Shown one piece after another: positions 26,253 through 33,329 of a DNA stretch of 34,878 bases. Under the pieces are notes generated by a model. The model worked only from the letters and a program-made list of their open reading frames with translations, made no database searches and was not told where the DNA came from. Location: NCBI GenBank assembly GCA_947452635.1, contig CANGEE010000008.1, forward strand, positions 1-34,878, written 5' to 3'. The position numbers and the translations under genes are program-made. How positions within the stretch are numbered: the first letter of the stretch is position 1; each line of letters opens with the position of its first letter. Source of the DNA: Comamonadaceae bacterium (GTDB lineage Bacteria; Pseudomonadota; Gammaproteobacteria; Burkholderiales; Burkholderiaceae_C).

Positions 26253-26422
26253 GACTCAAAAGCGCAGCCTCGTTCATTATTTTGCTGGGGATTTTTTCGG
26301 CTCATGCCGATAGCACGCGTCAGAAAAATACCTTTAAAGATCTATCTAGAAACCCTGATCCCGTGTTTTGCTGGTCAAGGGAAAGTAATGATCAACCCAA
26401 ACTTTGGTGGACAGAATTTTGA
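26249..26422 (+). CDS. Small secreted protein coupled to tpsA; candidate periplasmic immunity protein
   Basis: A 57-codon frame whose ATG overlaps the tpsA stop codon (ATGA), the arrangement expected for a toxin-immunity pair. The product starts with a good signal peptide: MRLK, hydrophobic AASFIILLGIFSA, then AHA|DS. About 37 mature residues remain, including VFCWSRES and a Trp-rich end (KLWWTEF). No family is recognised. An exported inhibitor is what a peptidoglycan-hydrolysing toxin would need. The mature part is short for an immunity protein, and homology to another tpsA gene begins 26 bases after the stop. The gene may therefore be a truncated or frameshifted remnant. No other candidate immunity gene lies between tpsA and mipA. 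Confidence 0.55.
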   Translation: MRLKSAASFIILLGIFSAHADSTRQKNTFKDLSRNPDPVFCWSRESNDQPKLWWTEF

Positions 26423-26447
26423 ATATGCGGTGAGTTACGCTAATGCT

Positions 26448-26660
26448 CTCACCTCCGACATGGTCTGGCTGGTCCAGCAAACTGTCACCCTGCCCGATGG
26501 CTCCCAGCAAGCCGTGCTCGTGCCCCAGGTCTATGTGCGGGTGCGCCCTGGTGACTTGGACGGCTCTGGCGCGCTGACCAGCTGTCGACCAGGCCCCTAC
26601 CGTGACTGCAGGACGTGACCTCAACCTCACGCGATTGAGCTGCACAAGCCTGACTTGATC
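26448..26660 (+). pseudogene. Remnant of a second TpsA/CdiA-like gene
   Basis: Bases 26448-26572 match 22485-22609 of the intact tpsA without gaps (LTSDMVWLVQQTVTL.. to ..GDLDGSGAL). A weaker match, TVTAGRDLNLT (~26597-26630), corresponds to the FHA-2 motif SVTAGRDLNLIT at ~22810-22845, with about 190 bases missing between them. The reading frame ends at 26618. Some differences (LPDGSQQ, RVRPGD against LADGSQQ, RVRAGD) suggest a paralogue rather than a fresh local copy. It contains no start signal of its own and is presumably the scar of an orphan or displaced cdiA module. Confidence 0.8.
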
Positions 26661-26725
26661 AAGATCAACAGCGCTGTCTTTTGCTACCCTGAGTCTGAAG
26701 AAGACTGCTCCAATCCAGGTTCACC

Positions 26726-27739
26726 ATGCATGAACCTGAACCTCACCTCCCCCAATGGCCTGGCGGCCACGGCTGTGGCTTGCGCGGGCCGCAGCTTTTT
26801 CGTTTTGCGCTCTTTGCTGTGGCCTGGATGGTGGTGCTCGGGTCGTCCGCTTCGGCTTGGGCCGCTGAGTCGAGCACGCCGCCTCAAGCCAGCCCCTTCT
26901 TCAGCGCCCTCTTCCACTGGCCTTTTGAGGTGAACGACCGGCCCGCAGGGCAGCAAGAGGCCGCAGCAGACGGTGCCGCTGACCCTATTTCAGACCCCGC
27001 TGATGCCAGTTCAAGCGCCGACAACCCCGCGACGATGGCAACCCCTGCCCCTTTATGGGACTACACCCTGGGCGGCACTTTCAAGTCCTCTGACTTGGCT
27101 CAATTCAGCCGCACAGCCAGCTTAGAGCCGATCGTGGGTTTGCGCTATGGGCGCTGGAAGCTGGGCATTGGCGACGGTACGGAGTGGCTGCGCTTCAACA
27201 GTTTCCGCAAAGATTCGTCGTTGGATTACAAGTGGCTGGACACCCGGCGTTTTAACTTGAGTTTGTCGCTGCAGTTGCACACCTTGACCGGGGGCGAAGG
27301 CTCCGACGCGCCCGAGAGCGGGCCGCGTACCGTGCGCGGGCGGGCCATTGGCAGCATGGTCGTCACGCAGCGCTGGCAAGCGGGACTGGCTTTGACCCAG
27401 GACTTGTTGGGCAAGGGTGACGGCAGCACCTTGGGCTTTGGCGTTTCTTATGCTTGGCCGCTGGACCCTGCGCGCGAAATGATCTTGAATGGTGGCCTGA
27501 CCTGGGGCACCGCCGGCCATTGGCGCAACGCCTACGGCCCGCACCGGCTGGGGGCAGAGCGTCTGCAAGCCGGGATCGACAACTGGGGCTTGGGGCTGAG
27601 CTACAAGCACCGCTTGGCGCGGCATTGGGCCTGGTTTGGCAGCCTGAGTTTGACGGGCGATGTGGGGCCGCTGGCCCAACTGCTGGGCGCACACGCCGGG
27701 CGGTCGGGGCAAATCGGTTTGCTGTATTTCCACCGCTGA
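26726..27739 (+). CDS. MipA/OmpV family outer-membrane protein
   Basis: A 337-residue protein of the MipA/OmpV family. After a ~24-residue hydrophilic N-terminus comes a signal-like segment (FALFAVAWMVVLGSSASAWA|AES) and a Pro/Ala/Asp-rich linker (~50-105). The beta-barrel domain follows, with YTLGGTFKSSDLAQFSRTASLEPIVGLRYGRWKLGIGDG and a C-terminal strand ending in aromatic/basic LLYFHR. E. coli MipA scaffolds MltA and PBP1B in murein synthesis; other members act as porins or stress-linked surface proteins. The start at 26726 has a weak AGG upstream; the long pre-signal region suggests the true start could be internal, but no later ATG precedes the hydrophobic core. The gene is not coupled to its neighbours. 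Confidence 0.82.
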   Translation: MHEPEPHLPQWPGGHGCGLRGPQLFRFALFAVAWMVVLGSSASAWAAESSTPPQASPFFSALFHWPFEVNDRPAGQQEAAADGAADPISDPADASSSADNPATMATPAPLWDYTLGGTFKSSDLAQFSRTASLEPIVGLRYGRWKLGIGDGTEWLRFNSFRKDSSLDYKWLDTRRFNLSLSLQLHTLTGGEGSDAPESGPRTVRGRAIGSMVVTQRWQAGLALTQDLLGKGDGSTLGFGVSYAWPLDPAREMILNGGLTWGTAGHWRNAYGPHRLGAERLQAGIDNWGLGLSYKHRLARHWAWFGSLSLTGDVGPLAQLLGAHAGRSGQIGLLYFHR

Positions 27740-27799
27740 CCCGCGGCGCACAGGCCCACGCGCCCCACCCTGCGCTGCAACCTAGATGACCCTGCGCGA

Positions 27800-27828
27800 T
27801 TGCGGCGGTCATGCTGAATGGGTTAATC
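27800..27828 (+). promoter_or_regulatory. Possible promoter of the molybdenum hydroxylase operon
   Basis: -35 TTGCGG (27800-27805), 17-base spacer, -10 TTAATC (27823-27828), ~42 bases before the ATG at 27871. Both hexamers are imperfect, so this is only a candidate. Confidence 0.35.
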
Positions 27829-27870
27829 TGAAGTCTCCCAGGTTCACACCTTCTGAGAGCACCGTTGTCT

Positions 27871-28665
27871 ATGTACGCCTTCCATTACCAAAAAGCACTT
27901 TCCGTGGCGCAAGCCAGTGCCGCGCTGTCGCGCAGCGGGGAGTCCCGCCTGTTGGCGGGCGGCATGACGCTGATCCCGTCGCTCAAGCACCGTTTGATTC
28001 AGGTCGATGAACTCATTGACATCCGGGGCATCCCCGGCCTGTCGGACATCCGGCTGGAGGGCGATGCACTGTGGATTGGCGCGGCCGCCACCCACCAGCA
28101 GGTGGCGCGGCACGCGCAGGTGCGGGCGTTGAGCGCCGGGCTGGCCGACTTGGCCGGCCTGATTGGGGACCCGCAGGTGCGGGCGCGGGGCACGCTGGGC
28201 GGCTCTGTGGCCAACAACGACCCTGCCGCCGACTACCCGGCGGCGGTGCTGGGCTTGGCAGCCACCATCGTGACCTCGCAGCGCGAAATCGCCGCCGACG
28301 ACTTTTTCAAAGGCATGTTTGCCACCGCACTGGCACAAGACGAAGTGATTCAAGGCCTGCGCTTGGCCAAGCCCCTGAAAAGCGCTTATGCCAAGTTTCG
28401 CCACCCGGCCACCGGCTACGCCATGGCGGGCGTGTTTGTCGCGCAAACCACCCCCAGCACTTGGCGGGTGGCGGTGACCGGCGCGACCGATGGCGTTTGC
28501 CGCTGGCCTGAGGCCGAGGCTGCGGCAGCGCAAGCGGCAGGTCCTTCGCCCGCCGACTTGCGCTTTGTGCATGACGGCGTGTTGGACGACATCCACGCGC
28601 CCGCCGCTTACCGCGCGCACTTGGTCGGGCATTTGTATGCCCAAGCCATGGCCCAACTGTCTTGA
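27871..28665 (+). CDS. Molybdenum hydroxylase FAD-binding (medium) subunit, CoxM/CutM-like
   Basis: A 264-residue FAD subunit of a xanthine-oxidase-family hydroxylase. The FAD pyrophosphate loop AGGMTLIPSLK (~31-41), the second flavin motif GTLGGSVANNDPAADYPAA (~110-128) and the C-terminal CO-dehydrogenase flavoprotein domain are all visible. Electrons pass from the molybdenum centre through two 2Fe-2S clusters to this FAD. The start is taken at ATG 27871; an in-frame TTG at 27865 is less likely. It is the first gene of a three-gene set in medium-small-large order, the same order as coxMSL. Confidence 0.92.
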   Translation: MYAFHYQKALSVAQASAALSRSGESRLLAGGMTLIPSLKHRLIQVDELIDIRGIPGLSDIRLEGDALWIGAAATHQQVARHAQVRALSAGLADLAGLIGDPQVRARGTLGGSVANNDPAADYPAAVLGLAATIVTSQREIAADDFFKGMFATALAQDEVIQGLRLAKPLKSAYAKFRHPATGYAMAGVFVAQTTPSTWRVAVTGATDGVCRWPEAEAAAAQAAGPSPADLRFVHDGVLDDIHAPAAYRAHLVGHLYAQAMAQLS

Positions 28666-28687
28666 TCTGAACCCGGAAACACTGCAC

Positions 28688-29164
28688 ATGCGTACCATCT
28701 CATTGACCGTCAACGGCCACACCACAGCGACCTCCGTCGAAGACCGCACCTTGCTCGCAGACCTGCTGCGCGATCAACTCCACCTCACCGGCACCCATGT
28801 GGGTTGCGACACCAGCCAATGCGGCTGTTGCACTGTGCTGATGGACGGGGACGCGGTCAAATCGTGCAGCGTGTTGGCGGTGCAAGCCGAGGGCAGCCAC
28901 ATCACCACCATCGAAGGTTTGGCCAAAGGTCCGGACTTGCACCCGATTCAGGCCGCGTTTTCGCAGTGCCACGCGCTGCAATGCGGCTTTTGCACGCCCG
29001 GCATGATCATGGCCACGGCCGGTTTGCTGACGCACACACCACAGCCCACCGAGGCGCAAATTCACGAAGGGTTGGCCGGCAATTTGTGCCGCTGCACGGG
29101 GTACATCCACATCGTTGACGCAGTCAAGCTGGCGGCCCAAACCCTGCAGGAGCAGGCGGTATGA
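28688..29164 (+). CDS. Molybdenum hydroxylase 2Fe-2S (small) subunit, CoxS-like
   Basis: A 158-residue two-cluster iron-sulfur subunit. The N-terminal plant-ferredoxin-type cluster has GCDTSQCGCCTV plus KSC (~39-61). The C-terminal helical domain carries the second cluster, QCGFCTPGM (~100) and GNLCRCTGY (~131-139). All eight cysteines expected for the family are present. It shuttles electrons from the molybdopterin subunit to the FAD subunit. It begins 22 bases after the FAD subunit and overlaps the large subunit by four bases (ATGA). Confidence 0.94.
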   Translation: MRTISLTVNGHTTATSVEDRTLLADLLRDQLHLTGTHVGCDTSQCGCCTVLMDGDAVKSCSVLAVQAEGSHITTIEGLAKGPDLHPIQAAFSQCHALQCGFCTPGMIMATAGLLTHTPQPTEAQIHEGLAGNLCRCTGYIHIVDAVKLAAQTLQEQAV

Positions 29165-31449
29165 ACGCGCGTTTCACACCCTCGCGCCAAGAAGACCTGC
29201 AGCTCATTACCGGTCAGGGCCACTTCACCGCCGACCACCATGACCCCGGCATGCTGCACGCCTTTGTGATTCGCTCGGTGCATGCCCATGCGCGCATCAC
29301 TTCCATCGATGTGCAAGCGGTGCGTGCCTACCCTGGCGTGCGCTGGGTGGTGACGGCGCAAGAGATCAAAGCCTTGGGCGTGGGCCACATTCCGCACCCC
29401 ATCACCGCCAAAGGCCTGGCTGGGGACGATCAAAAAATAGCCCTCATGCCTTTGCTGGCCGAGGGCACGGTGCGCTTTGTCGGGCAACCGGTGGCCATGG
29501 TGTTTGCCGAGTCCGCCTTGGTGGCGCAGGACGCGGCCGAGTTGGCGGTCATTGAATACGATCTGCTGGACGCGTTGACCGACCCCGAAACCGCCACACA
29601 AGCCTCAGCCGTGCAATTGCATGCGCATGTGCCGCACAACCGGTCGGTGCATTTTGCCTCGGGCGATGCCGCCCAGGTGGAGGCTGCTTTTGCCAAAGCC
29701 GCGCACACCAGCCAGCTGCGCGTACTCAGCCAGCGCCTGATGGGCGTGCCCATGGAGCCGCGCGCCGTGGTGGCGCGCCACGATGCCGCCACCGGCGTCA
29801 CCACGGTGCACACACCGCACCAAGGCGTGTTGGGCATGCGCAATTTTTTGGCGATTGCCGCTGGCGTGCCGCCCGAGTCCTTGCAGATTGACGCCAACGA
29901 CGTGGGCGGCTCGTTTGGCCTGCGCGGCGGCTCCTACACCGAGCATGGGGTGCTGGTCATCGCCGCGCGTCATTTGGGCTGCGCCGTGGCCTGGACCGGC
30001 TCGCGCAGCGAGATTTTCTTGAGCGACTGGCATGGCCGCGCCTTGGTGCTGAATGGCGACATCGCGCTGGACGCAGAAGGTCAGATCTTGGCCATCCGCT
30101 TCAAAGACTGCGTGGACGCGGGCGCTTACAACTGCATGATGAGCACCTTCATCGGCACCCGCAATCTGTCCGTCACCATGGGCGGCGTGTACCAAGTGCC
30201 CGCGCTGTACATGGAATCCGAAGTGGTCTACACCAACACCACGCCGGTCTCGGCTTACCGAGGTGCAGGCCGTCCGGACATCGCGTATGCGATTGAGCGC
30301 TTGGTTGACTTTGCCGCGCACCAGCATGGCTTTGACCCGATCGCCTTGCGCCGCCGCAACTTCATCGCCGAATCGGCTTTCCCCTACACCACCGCCAACG
30401 GCAGCGTCATCGACACCTGTTTGAGCGGCCAACTGCTCGACCGCGCCTTGGCCCTGTCTGACTACGCGGGGTTTGAAGCCCGCCGCGCCGAAGCGCTGCA
30501 ACGCGGCAAATACCGCGGCATCGGTTTGTCCACTTTTTTAGAAGCCTCGGGCGCGGGCACCGCCCCCAAAGACCAGGCCTGGGGAGAATTCCAGCCCGAC
30601 GGCTGCTTGCATGTGTTTGGCGTGACCGGCCCTTCAGGCCAAGGCCACTCCACCTCGTTTGCCCGCATCATCGAACAAACCCTGGGCTGGCCCGCCGACC
30701 GGGTGCGCTATGCGGCGGGCAGCGCCAAGCACAAGCTGCTGGGCAACGGCACCGGCGGCTCGCGCTCGCTGTACGGCGCGGGCAGCGCCATCGTGGCGAT
30801 GTGCCGCGTCATGCTGACAGCCCTGCACCCCTTGGCCGCGCAGGCCATGGGCGTGGGCGAGAGCGAAGTGCACTTTGCCAACGGCGTTTGGACAGGGCCG
30901 ACGCAAACCCTGAGCACGCCGCAGCTGATCGACGCCCTGCCCGCCCAGGCCCAAACCGCGCTGCAGGCTTTGGGCGAAGCCAGCTCCGGCACCACTTACC
31001 CCAACGGCTGTCATGTGGCCGAGGTGGAAATTGACCCGGCCACCGGCGTGACCGAACTGGTGCATTACTACGCGGTGGACGACTTGGGCCAAGTGATTTC
31101 GCCGCTGCTGGTGCGCGGCCAGGTGCACGGCGGCGTGGTGCAAGGCTGGGGCCAGGCGTTTTGCGAGCAGGTGGTGTACGACGCCCAAGGCCAGCTGCTG
31201 ACCGGCAGCTTCATGGACTACGCCATGCCCCGCGCCGGCTGCGTGCCGCGCCTGACCAACGAAACCGTCGAGGTGCGCACCGCTTTGAACCTGCTGGGCT
31301 CCAAAGGTGTCGGCGAGTCCGGCTGCACCGGCTCCCTGCCCGCCTTGGCCAATGCCGTCATGAGCGCCTTGCGGCCCTATGGCCTCGACCAAATGGACAT
31401 GCCCTTCACGCCGGCCAAAATTTGGGCGGCTTTGCAAAGGGTGTCATGA
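29161..31449 (+). CDS. Molybdenum hydroxylase large subunit, form II CoxL-like
   Basis: A 762-residue molybdopterin-binding catalytic subunit. Features: the N-terminal a/b hammerhead (ITGQGHFTADHH, HAHARITSID), the loop NDVGGSFGLRGG (~246), active-site loop AYRGAGRPD (~363) and the catalytic-Glu motif GVGESGCTG (~717-725) near the C-terminus. AYRGAGR marks the form II (CoxL-like) group; true CO dehydrogenase has AYRCSFR there, so CO oxidation should not be assumed. The substrate is unknown (an aldehyde, purine or N-heterocycle type is possible). No maturation genes (coxDEF, xdhC) are in the window. A decayed copy of its 3' end (31295-31374) recurs at 32437-32516. Confidence 0.93.
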   Translation: MNARFTPSRQEDLQLITGQGHFTADHHDPGMLHAFVIRSVHAHARITSIDVQAVRAYPGVRWVVTAQEIKALGVGHIPHPITAKGLAGDDQKIALMPLLAEGTVRFVGQPVAMVFAESALVAQDAAELAVIEYDLLDALTDPETATQASAVQLHAHVPHNRSVHFASGDAAQVEAAFAKAAHTSQLRVLSQRLMGVPMEPRAVVARHDAATGVTTVHTPHQGVLGMRNFLAIAAGVPPESLQIDANDVGGSFGLRGGSYTEHGVLVIAARHLGCAVAWTGSRSEIFLSDWHGRALVLNGDIALDAEGQILAIRFKDCVDAGAYNCMMSTFIGTRNLSVTMGGVYQVPALYMESEVVYTNTTPVSAYRGAGRPDIAYAIERLVDFAAHQHGFDPIALRRRNFIAESAFPYTTANGSVIDTCLSGQLLDRALALSDYAGFEARRAEALQRGKYRGIGLSTFLEASGAGTAPKDQAWGEFQPDGCLHVFGVTGPSGQGHSTSFARIIEQTLGWPADRVRYAAGSAKHKLLGNGTGGSRSLYGAGSAIVAMCRVMLTALHPLAAQAMGVGESEVHFANGVWTGPTQTLSTPQLIDALPAQAQTALQALGEASSGTTYPNGCHVAEVEIDPATGVTELVHYYAVDDLGQVISPLLVRGQVHGGVVQGWGQAFCEQVVYDAQGQLLTGSFMDYAMPRAGCVPRLTNETVEVRTALNLLGSKGVGESGCTGSLPALANAVMSALRPYGLDQMDMPFTPAKIWAALQRVS

Positions 31450-31455
31450 AATCAA

Positions 31456-31614
31456 TCACTGTCCTACCAAAATCACGGCCGCAGATATGGCCCCAACAGA
31501 ATCTTTAGGCTGCGTCTGAACCGTCTGTATTGTCTGTATTGTTTGTTGTTCAACTGCTCCACCACCTCCACAGCTGGACAAAGACATTAAAGCGACCACA
31601 TAGAAATATTTCAT
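31456..31614 (-). CDS. Small lipoprotein, second gene of an accessory pair
   Basis: A 52-residue frame starting MKYFYVVALMSLSSC, a short lipoprotein signal with lipobox LSSC (Cys15) followed by four glycines. The mature ~38 residues have a Gln/Thr repeat (QTIQTIQTVQTQ) and a hydrophobic end (AISAAVILVGQ). The ribosome-binding site AAGGTG lies six bases before the ATG, and the start is 9 bases after the stop of the upstream secreted-protein gene, so the two form an operon. No family is recognised. Predicted location is the periplasmic face of a membrane. Confidence 0.62.
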   Translation of the reverse strand: MKYFYVVALMSLSSCGGGGAVEQQTIQTIQTVQTQPKDSVGAISAAVILVGQ

Positions 31615-31623
31615 AGGATCACC

Positions 31624-32091
31624 TTAAATCTTCTGACAAACGCCTGTTCCTCTGTCATTTTGTGCTTGAAGCAAGAAAGTTTGCCCGCCGTTGACAGAGA
31701 TAGCCGCAAAAGTAGGAATACCGCTTCCTGAAGCGGGGGTAATTACATAGGTATTTGGAACAGGGCCAGCGGCCATGGTGAACGTCGCAGGTCCAATCGT
31801 ATTGGTTGCATAGGTTGGGACAATCGGGGTATTGTGAAAAACGGTGACTGTTGCCCTGCCAGTGATTGTCAAATTGTCAAAATTGACTAGCATCAAAGCA
31901 CTGGAACCATTACTCATGCCTTCTTGAGTTTGAATATTTTTGTGATTAATTTCCATTAATGCACCACAGCTACCTGTTGGATCAGCCGATGCAGCCTTAA
32001 TAGGTTTGCTAGACAAAGTTGCAGCGACAATCATGCCGCCGATTAAAATACTTCCCGCAATTTGAATTAATTTGATCTGATTATTCGTCAT
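31624..32091 (-). CDS. Secreted protein of unknown function, first gene of an accessory pair
   Basis: A ~155-residue protein from an AT-rich gene. The N-terminus MTNNQIKLIQIAGSILIGGMIVAATLSS is a membrane anchor or uncleaved/weakly cleaved signal (~8-27). The rest is Thr/Ala/Gly/Asn-rich and beta-prone (FDNLTITGRATVTVFHN, GPATFTMAAGPVPNTYVITPASGSG). Two cysteines, in GSCGAL near the mature start and GVCQKI at the very end, could form a disulfide closing the fold, a pattern seen in small pilin-like or surface proteins. There is no prepilin peptidase site. I prefer the second of two adjacent ATGs (32091), which is correctly spaced from AAGGA. Driven by a near-consensus promoter; followed by a lipoprotein gene. 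Unrecognised. Confidence 0.7.
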   Translation of the reverse strand: MTNNQIKLIQIAGSILIGGMIVAATLSSKPIKAASADPTGSCGALMEINHKNIQTQEGMSNGSSALMLVNFDNLTITGRATVTVFHNTPIVPTYATNTIGPATFTMAAGPVPNTYVITPASGSGIPTFAAISVNGGQTFLLQAQNDRGTGVCQKI

Positions 32092-32094
32092 CAT

Positions 32095-32436
32095 AAATCC
32101 TTTTAAAAATGAAAATGTAATTTAGAAAATCATTGCTGTCAAATAAAATAGAAAGTCATCTCCATTTATTTTTGGGGAATGAATAAATGAGGACTCCATT
32201 ATCAAAAGTCATTCACATGGTGGCCACGCCAACTTTGGTTGAACTTTCAATTTGCACGATTGAACTTCCAATATTTTTATCGTATCAAGAAAGAATATGA
32301 AAGTCAACTCGCAAACGGACGATGGCTGAAGGGGTGTCGGGCTTCGTCAGCAGCTTAGCAATCGCATCAAATGTCCATGGTTCTCTTTCTCGTAACAAAA
32401 AGACCCTGTCGTACAGCCGTTGCTGACTGCTGGCGT
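32095..32436. other. AT-rich region upstream of the secreted-protein operon
   Basis: Mostly non-coding. It holds the promoter at 32114-32142 and two 12-base motifs, TTGAACTTTCAA (32239-32250) and TTGAACTTCCAA (32260-32271), spaced 21 bases apart; the first is nearly palindromic. A minus-strand frame (32285-32533) crosses its right part but reads antisense through the hydroxylase remnant, so I do not call it a gene. Confidence 0.5.
32114..32142 (-). promoter_or_regulatory. Near-consensus promoter of the secreted protein-lipoprotein pair
   Basis: On the minus strand: -35 TTGACA (32142-32137, perfect), 17-base spacer, -10 TACATT (32119-32114). The ribosome-binding site and ATG follow within ~20 bases. 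Confidence 0.75.
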
Positions 32437-32516
32437 TGGGCTCCAAAGGCGTCGGCAAGCCCGGCTGCACCGACTCCCTGCCCGCCTTGGCCAATGCCTT
32501 CATGAGCGCCCTGCAG
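32437..32516 (+). pseudogene. Decayed copy of the 3' end of the molybdenum hydroxylase large subunit
   Basis: Eighty bases match 31295-31374 at 73 positions without gaps. The catalytic-Glu motif GVGESG has become GVGKPG (GAG to AAG), so the fragment is not under selection for enzyme function. Together with the intact end it brackets the AT-rich secreted protein/lipoprotein cassette. Confidence 0.9.
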
Positions 32517-32615
32517 ATTGTGTGTGTGCTCAAAGAACGGGCGATTTTTGAGTACGAAGGTCAGGCACATCAAGGATTTCTAAGGCCGACGCGATGGCCC
32601 AGCCGAAACGGGTGC

Positions 32616-32936
32616 TCAAGCCTGCCAAACCCCATAGCCTTGCGCGCGCAGGCGAATGCCCAGATCCACCTCCATGTATTGCGCATCGCCATAGGGCATA
32701 GGGTTGAGGTGCTCAAACAGCTCGGTCATCAAGCGCAGCCCAAAGCGGGTGACGTAGGTGTTGGCGCGGATGCCGGCTTTGTGGTTGTCAAAGCGCACAT
32801 CGGGGTCCAAACCCGTCATGCCCACATAAACACATGGCATGCCCGCCACATAGCCCGGGTTTGACTTGATGAACTTCTTCTGGTCCAAGACGTCCTTGGA
32901 CAACTCGACGACGTAGACGTTGTGCTTTGCGCGCAT
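32616..32936 (-). CDS. GIY-YIG-like small protein
   Basis: A 106-residue protein. The pattern NVYVVEL (~6), then CVYVGMTGLDPDVRFDNHKAG (~35-55), then a later Glu in YMEVDLGIRL (~88) fits the GIY-YIG fold. It corresponds to the two short strands with Tyr, the YVGxT strand, an Arg and a His on the following helix, and the metal-binding Glu. Stand-alone GIY-YIG proteins of this size are common, mostly of unknown role (DNA repair or mobile-element nucleases). The first strand has VYV rather than GIY, so activity is uncertain. No clear ribosome-binding site is seen before the ATG. It lies in the accessory zone between the hydroxylase remnant and a toxin-antitoxin pair, on the same strand as the latter. 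Confidence 0.65.
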   Translation of the reverse strand: MRAKHNVYVVELSKDVLDQKKFIKSNPGYVAGMPCVYVGMTGLDPDVRFDNHKAGIRANTYVTRFGLRLMTELFEHLNPMPYGDAQYMEVDLGIRLRAQGYGVWQA

Positions 32937-33008
32937 AAAGGTGTTGTCGGCTAAGGCCCGTGTTCAATGTGGTGACTGCTTAACGACTTGCCAGCCACCC
33001 ATGTGTGC

Positions 33009-33329
33009 TCATATTTTCAACAACCGCTTCATCAACAGCGTCGGAAAATCCTGCCGATGCGCTGCAATGGTGTAGACATAAACGTCAGAGTCAATGCGCC
33101 GATACACCAACTTGTGATGTGAGGTAAAGACATTTTGATATTCAAAGATGCCCACCGTTGCAAGCTCTTGGACAGGGGGGCCGGTTAAAAAACCCGTATC
33201 GACTAACACCAGCTTTTCGAAGATCTCGTCCTCCGCTTTGAGCCAGTCGGCCTCACTCCAGTGGTCAAGCATGTACTCTTGAAGAGACAGCAAGTCATCT
33301 TGCGCATCTGGAAGAATGACGACTGCCAT
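33009..33329 (-). CDS. Type II toxin, RelE/ParE superfamily
   Basis: A 106-residue RelE/ParE-fold protein: an N-terminal strand (MAVVILPDAQDDLLSLQEYM) and helical pair, then the beta-sheet core with GIFEYQNVFTSHHKLVYRRIDSDVYVYTIAAHRQDF, including the typical late Arg (AAHRQDF) and a C-terminal Leu-rich helix. Members either cleave mRNA on the ribosome (RelE) or poison gyrase (ParE); the sequence does not decide which. Its ATG shares one base with the stop of the upstream antitoxin (TAATG), so the pair is translationally coupled, antitoxin first. Confidence 0.87.
   Translation of the reverse strand: MAVVILPDAQDDLLSLQEYMLDHWSEADWLKAEDEIFEKLVLVDTGFLTGPPVQELATVGIFEYQNVFTSHHKLVYRRIDSDVYVYTIAAHRQDFPTLLMKRLLKI

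Noticed and set aside
26304-26618. Plus-strand frame that could be an immunity gene downstream of tpsA
   Set aside because: Its second half is simply the tpsA-derived fragment (LTSDMVWLVQQ..), and its start overlaps the better frame with a signal peptide at 26249. It is a remnant, although the short stretch before the match (INPNFGGQNFEYAVSYANA) could be part of a frameshifted downstream protein.
29161-31449. Annotating the operon as aerobic CO dehydrogenase
   Set aside because: The active-site loop is AYRGAGR, not the AYRCSFR of genuine CO dehydrogenase, and coxDEFG accessory genes are absent in the window.
32285-32533. 82-codon minus-strand frame in the accessory zone
   Set aside because: Its first ~32 codons are antisense to the decayed hydroxylase fragment. 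The remainder (RLYDRVFLLREREPWTFDAIAKLL..) has a faint helix-turn-helix look, but it has no start signal of its own and no clear family.
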